A DNA stretch of 64,000 nt. Origin: Desulfovibrio sp. UIB00 (lineage in GTDB: Bacteria > Desulfobacterota > Desulfovibrionia > Desulfovibrionales > Desulfovibrionaceae). A program made the position numbers and the translations under genes. The stretch covers positions 1 through 64,000 of the forward strand of contig NZ_JAETXJ010000010.1 in assembly GCF_022508225.1 (NCBI RefSeq), given 5' to 3'. Of the stretch, positions 24,790 to 33,419 are shown piece after piece (position 1 is the stretch's first letter; every line of letters starts with the position of its first letter). The notes beneath the pieces were generated by a model, which made no database searches, had not been told where the DNA came from, and worked only from the letters and a program-made list of their open reading frames with translations.

Positions 24790-25704
24790 TCAGGACTTAT
24801 CAACCGGTCTGAGCGGAATGCAGATTTCCGTCAGCAGGTCTGCAGGAGGGGTCGTCTGCGGTGAGTTCCAGTAAATTTCGAAGCCCGGATCATTATACGG
24901 CTCGCGCCCACTCTGCGGAAACCACATGCCAAACAGCGATCTGTAGGCCGGATGCAACAGGGAGTACGGCCCTTTGATGCGCAACGCGGCATATTCCTGT
25001 TCCCCGCCAATATGCCGCAAAAAAATATCCTCATTCTGTGACAAGGTGCACAATTCCAAACTCTTTTCCGCTATTCCCGGCGGCAGGCTGACGCAGGCAT
25101 CCATGCGGCACTTTTGAGGCGCGGTGATGTCCGGGTTGTCGTAGCTCACGCCGTAAGCCACCGAGGCATCAGAAAGCAGGCCGTTGGCCCCCAGCGCGCC
25201 GCACAGTTTTTCCCATGCAGGAAAACTCTCGTCATATGGCCCTGTATGCCGTACGGCAGCCACCAGGCGCGGCGCAAACGTTTCGATACGCACTTCCATG
25301 GCCGGGAGGCCGGCCATCTCATGATAAAACAGGGGACGCGTCAGATCGCGTCTGCGGGCAACCTCCAGATGTCCCTTCCGGCGACGATATTCAGAGGGCA
25401 GCATGCCCAGATGCGCCCGGAAAGCCCGCGTAAAGGCGTCCACGCTATCATAACCCGCGCCAAGGGCTATCTGGGTGACAGATTCAGGGGAATGCCCAAG
25501 CTGCATGGCGGCGCGTTCCAGCAATAAACGGCGCACGTATGCCGCAACGCTCTCGCCCACCATGGATGAAAATATCCTGTGAAAATGGTAGGGCGAAAAA
25601 CAGGCTATGCGCGCCAGTTCCTCCAGGTTTGGCCTGTCATCAAGGTGCTGCTCAATGTGGCGCAGCACAAGGCCTATACGCTGCTGGTAGGTAAGTGTTT
25701 CCAT
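24790..25704 (-). CDS. AraC-family regulator with GyrI-like effector domain
   Basis: With ATG 25704 (GGGAGAATAC upstream) the protein has 304 residues. Two AraC helix-turn-helix motifs fill residues 1-105 (LEELARIACFSPYHFHRIF and VTQIALGAGYDSVDAFTRAF). A GyrI-like/BacR-type small-molecule-binding domain follows (about 140-300). This is the Rob/SbmC-like architecture used for drug or metabolite sensing. A divergent gene at 25832 encodes a stand-alone GyrI-like domain, a probable target or partner. Confidence 0.9.
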   Translation of the reverse strand: METLTYQQRIGLVLRHIEQHLDDRPNLEELARIACFSPYHFHRIFSSMVGESVAAYVRRLLLERAAMQLGHSPESVTQIALGAGYDSVDAFTRAFRAHLGMLPSEYRRRKGHLEVARRRDLTRPLFYHEMAGLPAMEVRIETFAPRLVAAVRHTGPYDESFPAWEKLCGALGANGLLSDASVAYGVSYDNPDITAPQKCRMDACVSLPPGIAEKSLELCTLSQNEDIFLRHIGGEQEYAALRIKGPYSLLHPAYRSLFGMWFPQSGREPYNDPGFEIYWNSPQTTPPADLLTEICIPLRPVDKS

Positions 25705-25831
25705 GTATTCTCCCATCTCGGTTCTGGCCGCCAAGGGGCACGGTGGGCAGAAGCGCAAAAAAAGTCGAGCGAATTTTCGCCAGCAGGAGCATGCTGCCTC
25801 CACACACAATATATCCCCGCAAGGAGTACCT

Positions 25832-26278
25832 ATGAACGGATTTGAAATAAAAGTTGTGGATTTTCCGGCCAAGCAGCTTATGGGCATCAAGGTGTGTACC
25901 AACATGGCAAAAGCCAAGGAAGATTGTCCAACCCTATGGCAGAGCTTCTGCCCGCAAATGCCAAAAATTTATGGCAAGGAAAGCTACGGCGTTTCCGTCA
26001 TGCTCAATGCCCAGGATTTTGATTACTGGGCCGCCGTTGAGGCTGACGAACAGATTCCGGCAGGCATTGAAACCACCGCCATACCGTTCGGCTCCTACGC
26101 CCGCTGCACTGTGCCGAATCTGGAGAGCATCGGTGCGGGATACATGTTCATGTACCAGACATGGCTTGGCGGGCAGCAGGAATGGAAACTGAACGAGCAG
26201 GCCCCCTGCTTTGAATTGTACCCTGCGGACTGGAATCCGAGTATGCCCTTTGATCTGTTTATGCCGGTCAAGCGTTAG
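25832..26278 (+). CDS. GyrI-like (SbmC) domain protein
   Basis: The product has 148 residues from ATG 25832 (AAGGAGTACCT). It matches the GyrI-like/AraC effector-binding fold: EIKVVDFPAKQLMGIKV at the start and a C-terminal FELYPADW segment common in the family. Stand-alone members bind small molecules or protect gyrase. It lies 127 bases from and divergent to the AraC/GyrI regulator, so co-regulation is likely. Confidence 0.82.
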   Translation: MNGFEIKVVDFPAKQLMGIKVCTNMAKAKEDCPTLWQSFCPQMPKIYGKESYGVSVMLNAQDFDYWAAVEADEQIPAGIETTAIPFGSYARCTVPNLESIGAGYMFMYQTWLGGQQEWKLNEQAPCFELYPADWNPSMPFDLFMPVKR

Positions 26279-26407
26279 ATTCCGCCGTCCGGCGAAGTTG
26301 GGACGCCTGCGCGGCCCAGCCTCGCCCGAGAGGCACTAAGTTTATCTTTTCTGCCCTCTGGGCACGGGATTCCGCCGTCCGGCGGAGTTTGGGACGCCTG
26401 TGCGGCG
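26278..26407. repeat. Two imperfect 37-bp direct repeats
   Basis: ATTCCGCCGTCCGGCG(A/G)AGTT(T)GGGACGCCTG(C/T)GCGGC occurs from 26278 and again from 26369. Each copy contains the short palindrome CCGCCGTCCGGCGG or a close variant. They directly follow the GyrI-like stop codon. Confidence 0.65.
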
Positions 26408-27114
26408 CGCAGCAAGGCGGGGCCGGTTATGGGGCTACGCCCCCTTCTCGGCCCCCCTTGCATCCCCCCCGAAGCACCCCCTAAGAAAGGTTTTCAGCTT
26501 CCGCAAAACAGCGAGGGCAACGCGGCTATAGCTGCGGGAGCTTCCCTCACTCGCTGCGCTCGCTCAGGTGATCTCCCTCCGCGCCGCGTAAATGCCAGAG
26601 GACGCCTTCGCTTCGACCAGTATCCGCTTCAGCCAAATTCCACTGATCTAGTCGCTCGTTTAGGAAATGGCTTCGTACTCTTTCCCCACGGATTCTGGGT
26701 TTTCAGTCACCTCCAAGCCCAGGCTAACCACAACAAAAAAACTACGCGATATAGGAAAGTTATGCGCGTAAATGGCAAGTTCCATTCGGTCATAACTAGC
26801 AGAATGAATTGCGATTCAGAAAGAGCTGCCCTCCATCAAAAGCTGGTCGTGGAGTCGCCTTCCTTAAACTCGCCGGAGCAAAGCGGAGGCGATGGTTGGT
26901 GTTGGGCGAATTTGCAAAATACGCATTTTTCTGGACTGACAAGGAAAAGTCCTGTTTTTGAGCGCAGCGTACTCAAGTACGTGAGCATCAAAAACAGGAC
27001 TTTAACGCAGTCAGGCCAAAAAAGTCGGGTTTGCGTAAATGCGCCTGACAGGCTCACCCACGCACCAATTCTTCCCGCCTTTTCTTACCCTCTCCCCCCT
27101 ACACTGCCACAGGG
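26279..27114. other. Repeat-rich intergenic region
   Basis: 836 bases without a supported gene. An imperfect 37-bp direct repeat starting ATTCCGCCGTCCGGCG occurs at 26278 and 26369. A long hairpin occupies 26946-27003 and is embedded in a larger imperfect inverted repeat. A plus-strand frame at 26429-27154 crosses all of this, is low in complexity and ends inside the convergent cbiL gene, so it is not called. Confidence 0.6.
26946..27003. repeat. Long perfect inverted repeat (hairpin)
   Basis: 16-bp perfect arms (AAAGTCCTGTTTTTGA at 26946-26961 and its complement at 26988-27003) enclose 26 bases that themselves hold the palindrome CGTACT-CA-AGTACG. Further imperfect pairing continues outside (TGGACTGAC near 26932 with GTCAGGCCA near 27010). 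There is no T run, so it is not a standard terminator; a MITE- or REP-like element is possible. Confidence 0.7.
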
Positions 27115-27831
27115 CTACGCCTGGGGCTTACGGCTCAGAATCAACGACATATAGGGCGGAGTTTCACCCGCAGCACAAGCCCCGCCAAGTCCCTGACAGA
27201 CCTTCTCCGCTGGCTGCTCCACATGGCTCGCCAGCACGCACGACTCCAGCCTGTTGGTTGCGCCCAAGGCTTCCGCAATGGCGGGCAAATTTCGATAGGC
27301 CTTGAGAATCACAGCCGTATCACTCTGTTGCAATGAGTCTTCCAGACTCTCCCGACTGTTGATGCCCGGTATGATGCGCAAGGTCTCGCCGTTTTCGCAC
27401 AAAACGGTGCGGGTGCGGGCAGCTGCCGCCTGAAAGGAAGTGATGCCGGGAATGACCTCCACCGCCAGATGCGGCGCGCATTCGCCAAGGGTGCGCATGA
27501 GATAGCCAAACGTGCTGTACACCAGCGGATCGCCAATGGTCAGAAAGGCGGCGCTCTGCCCGCTTTCCAGCACATCTCTGGTTGTCTGGGCTGCTACGCG
27601 CCACGCCTCGCGCAAGACGGCGCGGTCGCGCGTCATGGGAAATTCCAGCCGCAACACGCGCACATCGGCCCGCAGATGCGGGCGCGCCGTGTCCAGCGCC
27701 GCTGAAAAATCATTGCGGGGCGAGGCTGCCGCAAGGATAACATCCACCTCGCCCAGCACCCTGACTGCCCGCAGGGTCAAAAGATCGGGCGCGCCGGGGC
27801 CGACGCCTACGCCATAGAGAATTCCGTTCAT
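27115..27831 (-). CDS. cbiL: Precorrin-2/cobalt-precorrin-2 C20-methyltransferase
   Basis: The 238-residue protein belongs to the tetrapyrrole methylase family. YGVGVGPGAPDLLTLRAV is the N-terminal glycine-rich motif, ASPRND and IGDPLVYSTFGYL follow, and EVIPGITSFQAAA is the SAM-binding loop. The length and motifs fit CbiL/CobI, which methylates C20 of (cobalt-)precorrin-2 in cobalamin synthesis. It is last in the minus-strand cobalamin unit after the B12-type ABC transporter, so the riboswitch at 30995-31150 may control it too. Confidence 0.9.
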   Translation of the reverse strand: MNGILYGVGVGPGAPDLLTLRAVRVLGEVDVILAAASPRNDFSAALDTARPHLRADVRVLRLEFPMTRDRAVLREAWRVAAQTTRDVLESGQSAAFLTIGDPLVYSTFGYLMRTLGECAPHLAVEVIPGITSFQAAAARTRTVLCENGETLRIIPGINSRESLEDSLQQSDTAVILKAYRNLPAIAEALGATNRLESCVLASHVEQPAEKVCQGLGGACAAGETPPYMSLILSRKPQA

Positions 27832-27879
27832 TAACTGCTCTCTTTACAATGCTCTGAAATATTTATGGGATCAGTGGGA

Positions 27880-28848
27880 TCAGCGGTGCAGCCAGCTGTC
27901 CAGCTCTTCCGCCGCATCCAGGGCGCGGGGGCCGGGGCGGGCAAAACGATCTTCGTCCACCACGAGCACGCGCCCAACGCGCAGGGCGCGCAAATTCCTG
28001 TAATGATCGCGCTCCGCTAGAGGCGTTGGCTCAGGATTCATGGGGCCTTTCTGAATAATGTACGCATCCGGGTCTGCCGCGATCAGGGCTTCCTCGCTGT
28101 AGCGCACCAGCTTTTTGCTGTCGCTCACCACGTTTTCGCCCCCGGCAAGGGCCAGTATCTCGCTGCTGATGCCGCCGCGTCCGGCAGCCAGCAGATTGGG
28201 ATAACGCACCTCGTAAAAGACGCGCGCCACGGGCTTGCCAGCATTGCGGCTGCGCAATGCCTGCACACGCCTCTTCCAGCCGTTTACGATGGTTTGGACC
28301 CTATCCTCGCGCCCGGCAAGCCGCCCCAGGATTTCCGTAACCTCAAACAGCCGCTCAAAAGAATTTACTTCAAATGTCAGTACGTTCAGCCCCAAGGAAC
28401 GCAGATTTTCGGTCTGGGTCTGTGCTTCGCTGCGGCCTTCAAGCTGCAAGACCACATCCGGCTGCTGCGCCAGCACAAGCTCGGCATTGGGACGCATGTG
28501 CGTACCAATAGCTGGCAGGGCCGCAAGCTCCGGCAGGTTGCCGTCGGCAGCGGTGCGCGCCACCAGCAGGTCGCCAGCGCCAAGGGCCAGAAAAATCTCG
28601 TTAAACGCTCCGTACAGGGCGATCACCCTTTTGACGGGTTGGGCAAAGGTTACGGTTGCGCCCGTGTCGTCCGTGATGACAATGGGGGCGGAATCACTGC
28701 GTTCACTGTTTTCAGAATTAGCCGCCTGCGCCTCTGCCGGAAGCAGAATCGGACTGAGCGCCATGCATAGGGCCAGACAATAGGTCAGACTCAGCAGAAG
28801 AGACTGCCGGGACAGCAGATTTTTTCCCGCTCCATGGACCTTTTGCAC
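27880..28848 (-). CDS. btuF: BtuF-like cobalamin/cobalt substrate-binding protein
   Basis: A periplasmic-binding protein of the helical-backbone (BtuF/FhuD) type. A signal peptide is visible (LLLSLTYCLALCMALSP ... AEAQA), then APIVITDDTGATVTF and RVIALYGAFNEIFLALGAGD, the usual N-lobe motifs. The start is uncertain: GTG 28848 gives 322 residues and a proper signal peptide, while the longest frame starts with TTG 28923. Either way it overlaps the ATPase gene by 130 bases or more, which is unusual. The riboswitch context makes cobalamin or a corrinoid the likely ligand. Confidence 0.82.
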   Translation of the reverse strand: MQKVHGAGKNLLSRQSLLLSLTYCLALCMALSPILLPAEAQAANSENSERSDSAPIVITDDTGATVTFAQPVKRVIALYGAFNEIFLALGAGDLLVARTAADGNLPELAALPAIGTHMRPNAELVLAQQPDVVLQLEGRSEAQTQTENLRSLGLNVLTFEVNSFERLFEVTEILGRLAGREDRVQTIVNGWKRRVQALRSRNAGKPVARVFYEVRYPNLLAAGRGGISSEILALAGGENVVSDSKKLVRYSEEALIAADPDAYIIQKGPMNPEPTPLAERDHYRNLRALRVGRVLVVDEDRFARPGPRALDAAEELDSWLHR

Positions 28849-29662
28849 TGGCAAGCAAGGCCTGAGGCAGTCCCCACTGGGGGTGGGGCAATACGCAGAT
28901 GGGTATGTTGTAGAGCGCACCAAGATTCTCCTCTGTAAAAACCTTTGCTACCGGCCCGTCAAAAACCAGGTTTCCGTCCCGCAGCCCCATGAGGCGCGTG
29001 GCATACAGGGCCGCCAGATTGCAGTCGTGCACTGCCATGAGCACACAGGCTCCAGCGGCGCGGCGGCGTTCAAGCAGGTCGAACAGATCAACCATTCGCG
29101 CCCAGTCCAGCCCTGCGGCCAGCTCGTCCAGCAGCAGGAGCGGACTTTCCTGCGCAAGGGCACGGGCCAGCAAAACCCTTTGCAGCTCGCCGCCCGAAAG
29201 TTCTGTGAGCCTGCGCTGCGCCAGCGGCGCGGCTCCGGTTTCTTCAAGCGCCCGGTCTGCTGCGGCATAATCTTCCCGCCCATAGGCCCCAAGCCACGAA
29301 AGGTGGGCAAAACGCCCGAGCAGCACCATCTGCCGTGCGGTAAGGCCCTGCGGCAACTGCCCTCGCTGCGGCACCACCGCCACCATGCGGGCGCGCTCGC
29401 GCGGCTTCAACGCCGCCAGCGGACGCCCCTGAATTTCAATGGCGCCAGCCTGCGGCGTCAGCACCCCAGAAAGGGCGCGCAGCAGCGTTGTTTTGCCGCT
29501 GCCATTGGGGCCAAGCAGGGCGGCGCACTCCCCGGCGTGCAGGGTAAAGCCCGCCTTGTGCAGCACGCTCTGCCCGCCGTATCCGGCGCGCAGCCCGGCA
29601 ATACGCAGCACAGGCGGCGCCGTGCGCCCCTCATGGCGAATATCTTGGTCAGGCCGCAGCAT
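28718..29662 (-). CDS. btuD: BtuD-like ABC transporter ATPase
   Basis: The start is ATG 29662, sharing one base with the permease stop (TGATG). Walker A GPNGSGKTT, signature LSGGELQRV, Walker B LLLLDELAAGLD and the switch His in AVHD are all present. The 314-residue product carries a C-terminal tail of about 50 residues (Ser/Gly-rich) that overlaps the BtuF gene and is absent from most relatives. The tail could be a natural extension or the result of a lost stop codon. It powers the FecCD-type permease encoded upstream. Confidence 0.9.
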   Translation of the reverse strand: MLRPDQDIRHEGRTAPPVLRIAGLRAGYGGQSVLHKAGFTLHAGECAALLGPNGSGKTTLLRALSGVLTPQAGAIEIQGRPLAALKPRERARMVAVVPQRGQLPQGLTARQMVLLGRFAHLSWLGAYGREDYAAADRALEETGAAPLAQRRLTELSGGELQRVLLARALAQESPLLLLDELAAGLDWARMVDLFDLLERRRAAGACVLMAVHDCNLAALYATRLMGLRDGNLVFDGPVAKVFTEENLGALYNIPICVLPHPQWGLPQALLASAKGPWSGKKSAVPAVSSAESDLLSGPMHGAQSDSASGRGAGG

Positions 29663-30762
29663 CAGCGCCTCCGCACCAGCAGGGCAAAAAACGGCCCGCC
29701 AAGCAAGGCAGTGACCACGCCCACGGGCAGTTCCTGACCGCCGGAAAGCACGCAGCGGGCCAGCACATCCGCCCAGACCAAGAGCACCCCGCCGCCCAAA
29801 AAGGCCGCAGTCAGCAAGGGGCCGTGCCCCCAGCCCAGCAGCAGGCGCAACACATGGGGCACAACCAGCCCCACAAATCCGATCACCCCGGCCACGGCCA
29901 CGCAGCCAGCGGTCATGCAGCTTGCCCCGGCCAGCAGCCACAGGCGGGCGCGGCCCACATCAAGGCCAGTCTGAGCGGCCTGTTCATCGCCAAGGGCAAG
30001 CACGTCCAGGGCGCGCCAGCCAAAGGCCGTTGCCAGCAATCCAGGCACAAGAGTTGCCAGCAAGAGGGGCAGACTGCTCCAGCCCCGGCCCTGAAAGGAC
30101 CCCATGATCCAGAACACAATACTGGTTACGGATTCCTCGTTAAGGGCCTTCACAAGGGCCACCAGCGCCCCCAAAAAAGCGGCCACGGCAATGCCCGCAA
30201 GAATAACGCTCTCCCGGCTGAACGCGCCGTCGCCGCGCCCCAGCCACAGTGCGCAGCCAAGGGCCGCCAGCGCGCCGATCAGAGCCGCAGGGGCCACCAG
30301 CCCGGCATGACTGAAGCCAGCCAGCCCCGGCACATTGCCCAGCCACGGAATATTCCCCAGCATGACCACCAGCGGCCCGCCAAGGGCGATAGCCATACTG
30401 GCCCCACAGGCTGCTCCGGCGGAAATGCCCAAAGTAAAAGGATCCGCCAGCGGATTGCGCAACACGCCCTGCAATGCCGCCCCGGCCATAGCCAGAGCGC
30501 CGCCGCACAGGGCGGCCAGACACACCCGGGCAAGCCGGATGCTCACCACAACTCCGGTCAGGGCCGGATCATCGGGTGCGGGCGCAAAGCCTGCCAATGC
30601 CGCCAAAGCGCGAAACACGCTCTGCGCGCTCAAGGGCACAGGCCCAGGCAAGCAGGCCAGCGGCAGCGAAACAAGCCACACGACCACAAGACCGGTAAAA
30701 ACCGGCCACAGCCTGCGGGATTGCGGATAGGAGGAAGGAGAAGACTCGGTCGTTCTGGTCAT
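29662..30762 (-). CDS. btuC: FecCD/BtuC-family ABC permease
   Basis: This 366-residue permease has about ten transmembrane helices and the family motifs LPLACLPGPVPLS at the start, GAALQGVLRNPLADP and ADPFTLGISAGAACGA in the first third, and VPHVLRLLLGWGHG near residue 300. ATG 30762 follows AGAGGGCTGGC. It is the first gene behind the cobalamin riboswitch and its terminator, which identifies the system as cobalamin/corrinoid uptake rather than siderophore uptake. Confidence 0.92.
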   Translation of the reverse strand: MTRTTESSPSSYPQSRRLWPVFTGLVVVWLVSLPLACLPGPVPLSAQSVFRALAALAGFAPAPDDPALTGVVVSIRLARVCLAALCGGALAMAGAALQGVLRNPLADPFTLGISAGAACGASMAIALGGPLVVMLGNIPWLGNVPGLAGFSHAGLVAPAALIGALAALGCALWLGRGDGAFSRESVILAGIAVAAFLGALVALVKALNEESVTSIVFWIMGSFQGRGWSSLPLLLATLVPGLLATAFGWRALDVLALGDEQAAQTGLDVGRARLWLLAGASCMTAGCVAVAGVIGFVGLVVPHVLRLLLGWGHGPLLTAAFLGGGVLLVWADVLARCVLSGGQELPVGVVTALLGGPFFALLVRRR

Positions 30763-30866
30763 GCCAGCCCTCTGGCCGTAGCCTGCGGGGGCAAACGCGG
30801 GCCAAAGCGTTGGCTGACCTCAGGGGTCAGACCCTTGCCCAGTGGCGGCCTGCGTTGCGCGGGCAT

Positions 30867-30901
30867 AAAAAAGGCCTCTTCCACTCGTGGTGGAAGAGGC
30901 C
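30867..30901 (-). terminator. Riboswitch-associated intrinsic terminator
   Basis: GGCCTCTTCCAC (30873-30884) pairs with GTGGAAGAGGCC (30890-30901), a perfect 12-bp stem with a 5-base loop; on the minus strand it is followed by six T. It lies between the riboswitch and the permease gene, the expected expression platform. Confidence 0.9.
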
Positions 30902-30994
30902 CGTATTTCCTCTGTCCTGCCGGCAAAAACCCGTTGCCGTGGGGCGGCCAATGCCACACCGTGGTGCCGTCATTCCATGACTGCGCACCTTGGG

Positions 30995-31150
30995 GCATGG
31001 CAGGTCTTCCGGCTTGGTTCCCCTGCTCCGGCCTTCCCGTTTCCAGTGGCGCAAGATGGAGCAAGGTTAAGAACCTTACGGCGGCGGGTCCGCTCCCGTT
31101 TTTCACGGGATTCCCTTTTCAAGCCGGTCTGCCCGGCTACCAATGCCGCC
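30995..31150 (-). promoter_or_regulatory. Cobalamin riboswitch
   Basis: Read on the minus strand, the order of conserved elements is that of the B12 riboswitch: AAAAGGGAAT, then GGAGCGGACCCGCCGCCGT, the B12-box GCCACTG, and the 3' segment GGAAGACCTGCC. It precedes a btuCDF-cbiL set and is followed by an intrinsic terminator. Cobalamin binding should lower transport and CbiL expression through premature termination. Confidence 0.93.
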
Positions 31151-31153
31151 AAC

Positions 31154-31182
31154 ACTCTAGGCGCGGCCTTGCGGCCTGTCAA
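31154..31182 (-). promoter_or_regulatory. Sigma-70 promoter of the riboswitch leader
   Basis: On the minus strand TTGACA (31177-31182) and TAGAGT (31154-31159) are 17 bases apart, directly upstream of the riboswitch and overlapping nothing but the 5 bases after the yfiH stop. Confidence 0.8.
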
Positions 31183-31186
31183 TGGC

Positions 31187-31942
31187 TCAGGCTGCTATCC
31201 ACACAAGGCTGGCCTGACGGCCCGAGCGTCTGGCGCAGCGATAGGAGAAAAACTGATCGTTGTTGCTGGCGGTGCAGATGTCCAGCCCGTAGATGTTGCG
31301 CGGCAAAAGCCCCGCCCGCTCCAGCTGGTGCCGCGTGAGGCCCCACAAATCCATGGTTTTGCTGCTGGCGTCAAACCAGGGCAGGTAGGGAGCGCCCCAC
31401 TCCTTGTCAAAATTGACAAATTCCGCCTTGCCCGGCCCGAGGCTGGGCCCCCGCACGGCCAGCAGATCGCACGGTTCAAGACCGTAACGCTCGCAGAAGC
31501 GGGCCACGCCCGTGATGGGGAAATCGCAGCGGTTGCCGCGCCAGCCCGCATGCATGGCGGCGATGTACGCGCCGCTTTTGTGGGCAATGAGGATGGGCTG
31601 GCAGTCTGCCGTCTTAATGAGCAGGCCAAGGCCGGGACGCGCTGTGGCCATGCCGTCGCCTTCCGCCGTGACGGGCGTTTCGCAGGCCACGGCCTCCGGC
31701 TCAAAAACAAAACCGTCGCCGTGCACCTGCATCAGTTCGGCCCAGGCGGTCATGCCTTGCGGGCGCAGGCCTTCCAGCATGCTGCGACGGTTGGCAATGA
31801 CGTGTTCGGGGTTATCCTGCACGGTAAAAGCAATGTTGCCGCCGCCAAATTCGCCAAGGCTCACGCCTCCGGCGCGGGTCTGAAAGGCGCAACGCACCTG
31901 CGGAACACCGGGGAAAACAAAGGGGATATAGCTTACAGCCAC
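31187..31942 (-). CDS. pgeF: YfiH/PgeF-family laccase-domain protein
   Basis: A 251-residue member of the multicopper polyphenol oxidase-like family, now known as peptidoglycan editing or purine nucleoside hydrolysing enzymes. The His-Cys-His metal site is visible: MQVHGD, KTADCQP and HAGWRG. The start appears to be GTG 31942, which overlaps the last 10 bases of the 5-FTHF cyclo-ligase gene. The role in this bacterium is inferred from the family. Confidence 0.88.
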   Translation of the reverse strand: MAVSYIPFVFPGVPQVRCAFQTRAGGVSLGEFGGGNIAFTVQDNPEHVIANRRSMLEGLRPQGMTAWAELMQVHGDGFVFEPEAVACETPVTAEGDGMATARPGLGLLIKTADCQPILIAHKSGAYIAAMHAGWRGNRCDFPITGVARFCERYGLEPCDLLAVRGPSLGPGKAEFVNFDKEWGAPYLPWFDASSKTMDLWGLTRHQLERAGLLPRNIYGLDICTASNNDQFFSYRCARRSGRQASLVWIAA

Positions 31943-32538
31943 AGCATACGCTCTTCAGTACATATATAGTTGACCCGCTGGTCCCAGGGGGCCAGGGGCA
32001 GGGATTCCACAAGCTGAAATTCAAAACACAGACCCACGCGGGGGCAGGTGAATCCTTTTTCCAGAAAGCGGTCGTAATAGCCGCCCCCATAGCCCAGCCG
32101 CCCGCCAGCGAGATCAAAGGCCACGCCGGGCAGGAGCGCAAGGTCGGGGGCAAGGGGGTGTGCCCCTGCGCCACTGCCGCCCGCAGCTTCCGGCCCGAAA
32201 CCGGGCAGGGAATCGTGCGGTTCAAGCAGCCCCAGGGGGCCGGGCCGCAACTGATCCGGGCCGCTGCACGCCACAAAATCCATAAATCCAGGTTCGCTGC
32301 GCCGCACACGCGGCAGCCACACGAGCATATGGGCCTGCCATGCCGCGCGCAGCAGGGCTTGCGTGCCAAGCTCGCCCCGCACACCCACATAGAGAGCCAC
32401 GGAGCGGGCATTCTTCCACAGGGCGGATTCCATCAGCCTGTTTTGCGCCGCCTCGCTGCGGATTTCGGCCAACTGGGGCGACTGCTCCGCCCGCAGACGG
32501 CGCATAACTTTACGCACATCGTTTCTGGCCTGAGCCAT
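31933..32538 (-). CDS. 5-formyltetrahydrofolate cyclo-ligase
   Basis: The C-terminal signature GYGGGYYDRFL and the basic N-terminus RKVMRRLRAEQ fit the family, which converts 5-formyl-THF to methenyl-THF with ATP. ATG 32538 gives 201 residues, the normal length, but its ribosome binding site is poor; a TTG near 32653 with AAGGAAAG upstream would add a Pro/Ala-rich stretch. The gene overlaps pgeF by 10 bases and is divergent from the phosphoesterase gene. Confidence 0.85.
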   Translation of the reverse strand: MAQARNDVRKVMRRLRAEQSPQLAEIRSEAAQNRLMESALWKNARSVALYVGVRGELGTQALLRAAWQAHMLVWLPRVRRSEPGFMDFVACSGPDQLRPGPLGLLEPHDSLPGFGPEAAGGSGAGAHPLAPDLALLPGVAFDLAGGRLGYGGGYYDRFLEKGFTCPRVGLCFEFQLVESLPLAPWDQRVNYICTEERMLWL

Positions 32539-32724
32539 AGCATCGGGCAGCACGGCAGAAAGATTGCCCGCCGGATTCTTTGGCGGAGCATCTGGCTGAT
32601 GCGCTGGTTGAGTGGGCGGCGCAGGCACGGGGGACGTGGCATTGGAGGGCAAGCGGCACTTTCCTTGTGGTGCAATGTGTGGCATTCTCAACACCTGCGC
32701 CACTGTAACAAAGGAAACAACACC

Positions 32725-33411
32725 ATGCCAAGCGCCGACTCTCAGGATTTTCTCTGGATCGCCGTGGGCGACATCCACGACGAGCCTGAACGTTTTGCCC
32801 AGATACCGGAACTCTCGCAGGCTGACGGCATTATCGTTACCGGCGACCTGACCATCACCGGCGGCGTCAAGCAGGCAGAGCAGGTCATGAACGCCCTGTG
32901 CGTCCACGACATCCCCGTGATGGCCCAGATCGGCAACATGGACAGGCCTGAAGTTGACCAGTGGCTGAGCGAAAAAGGCTGGAACCTCCACGCCGTCACC
33001 CGTGAGCTTACGCCCGAAATCGCCATTTTTGGCGTTGGAGCCTCCACATTTACGCCCTTTGGCACGCCGAGCGAATTTCCGGAATCCGCATTTTCCGCGT
33101 GGCTTGAAACCTGCTGGCAAAAAGCCCGCCATTATCCGCACAGCGTGCTTGTTTCGCACAATCCGCCCAAGGATACCGCTTGCGACATGATCCCCGGCGG
33201 TATCCATGTGGGCTCCACAGCCGTGCGCGAATTTCTGGAAGAAGCCCAGCCGGACATCTGCCTGTGCGGGCATATCCACGAATCGCGCGCCATGGACCGC
33301 GTGGGCCGCACCCTAGTGGTCAACCCCGGCATGCTGGCGCAGGGCGGCTACGTGCTGCTGCGCTCCAATTCGGGCCAGCTCTCCGCCGAACTCAAGATGC
33401 TTGAAGACTGA
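32725..33411 (+). CDS. Calcineurin-like metallophosphoesterase
   Basis: The product has 228 residues from ATG 32725 with AAGGAAAC upstream. Metal-binding motifs are in order: GDIHDE near residue 13, TGDLTITGG, GNMDR, SHNPPKD and CGHIHES, the standard set of small bacterial phosphoesterases (PF00149/YfcE-like). The substrate is unknown. It is single, followed by a 15-bp hairpin at 33420. Confidence 0.88.
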   Translation: MPSADSQDFLWIAVGDIHDEPERFAQIPELSQADGIIVTGDLTITGGVKQAEQVMNALCVHDIPVMAQIGNMDRPEVDQWLSEKGWNLHAVTRELTPEIAIFGVGASTFTPFGTPSEFPESAFSAWLETCWQKARHYPHSVLVSHNPPKDTACDMIPGGIHVGSTAVREFLEEAQPDICLCGHIHESRAMDRVGRTLVVNPGMLAQGGYVLLRSNSGQLSAELKMLED

Positions 33412-33419
33412 TTTTTGCC

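Noticed and set aside
26429..27154. Plus-strand open frame of 241 codons
   Set aside because: Crosses the long inverted repeat and runs into the convergent cbiL gene; low-complexity product.
29824..31338. 504-codon plus-strand frame opposite btuC and the riboswitch
   Set aside because: It is the antisense shadow of a GC-rich permease gene and continues through the riboswitch and terminator.
31933..33279. 448-residue version of the 5-FTHF cyclo-ligase
   Set aside because: The N-terminal part is the antisense of the phosphoesterase gene; the family is about 190-200 residues long.
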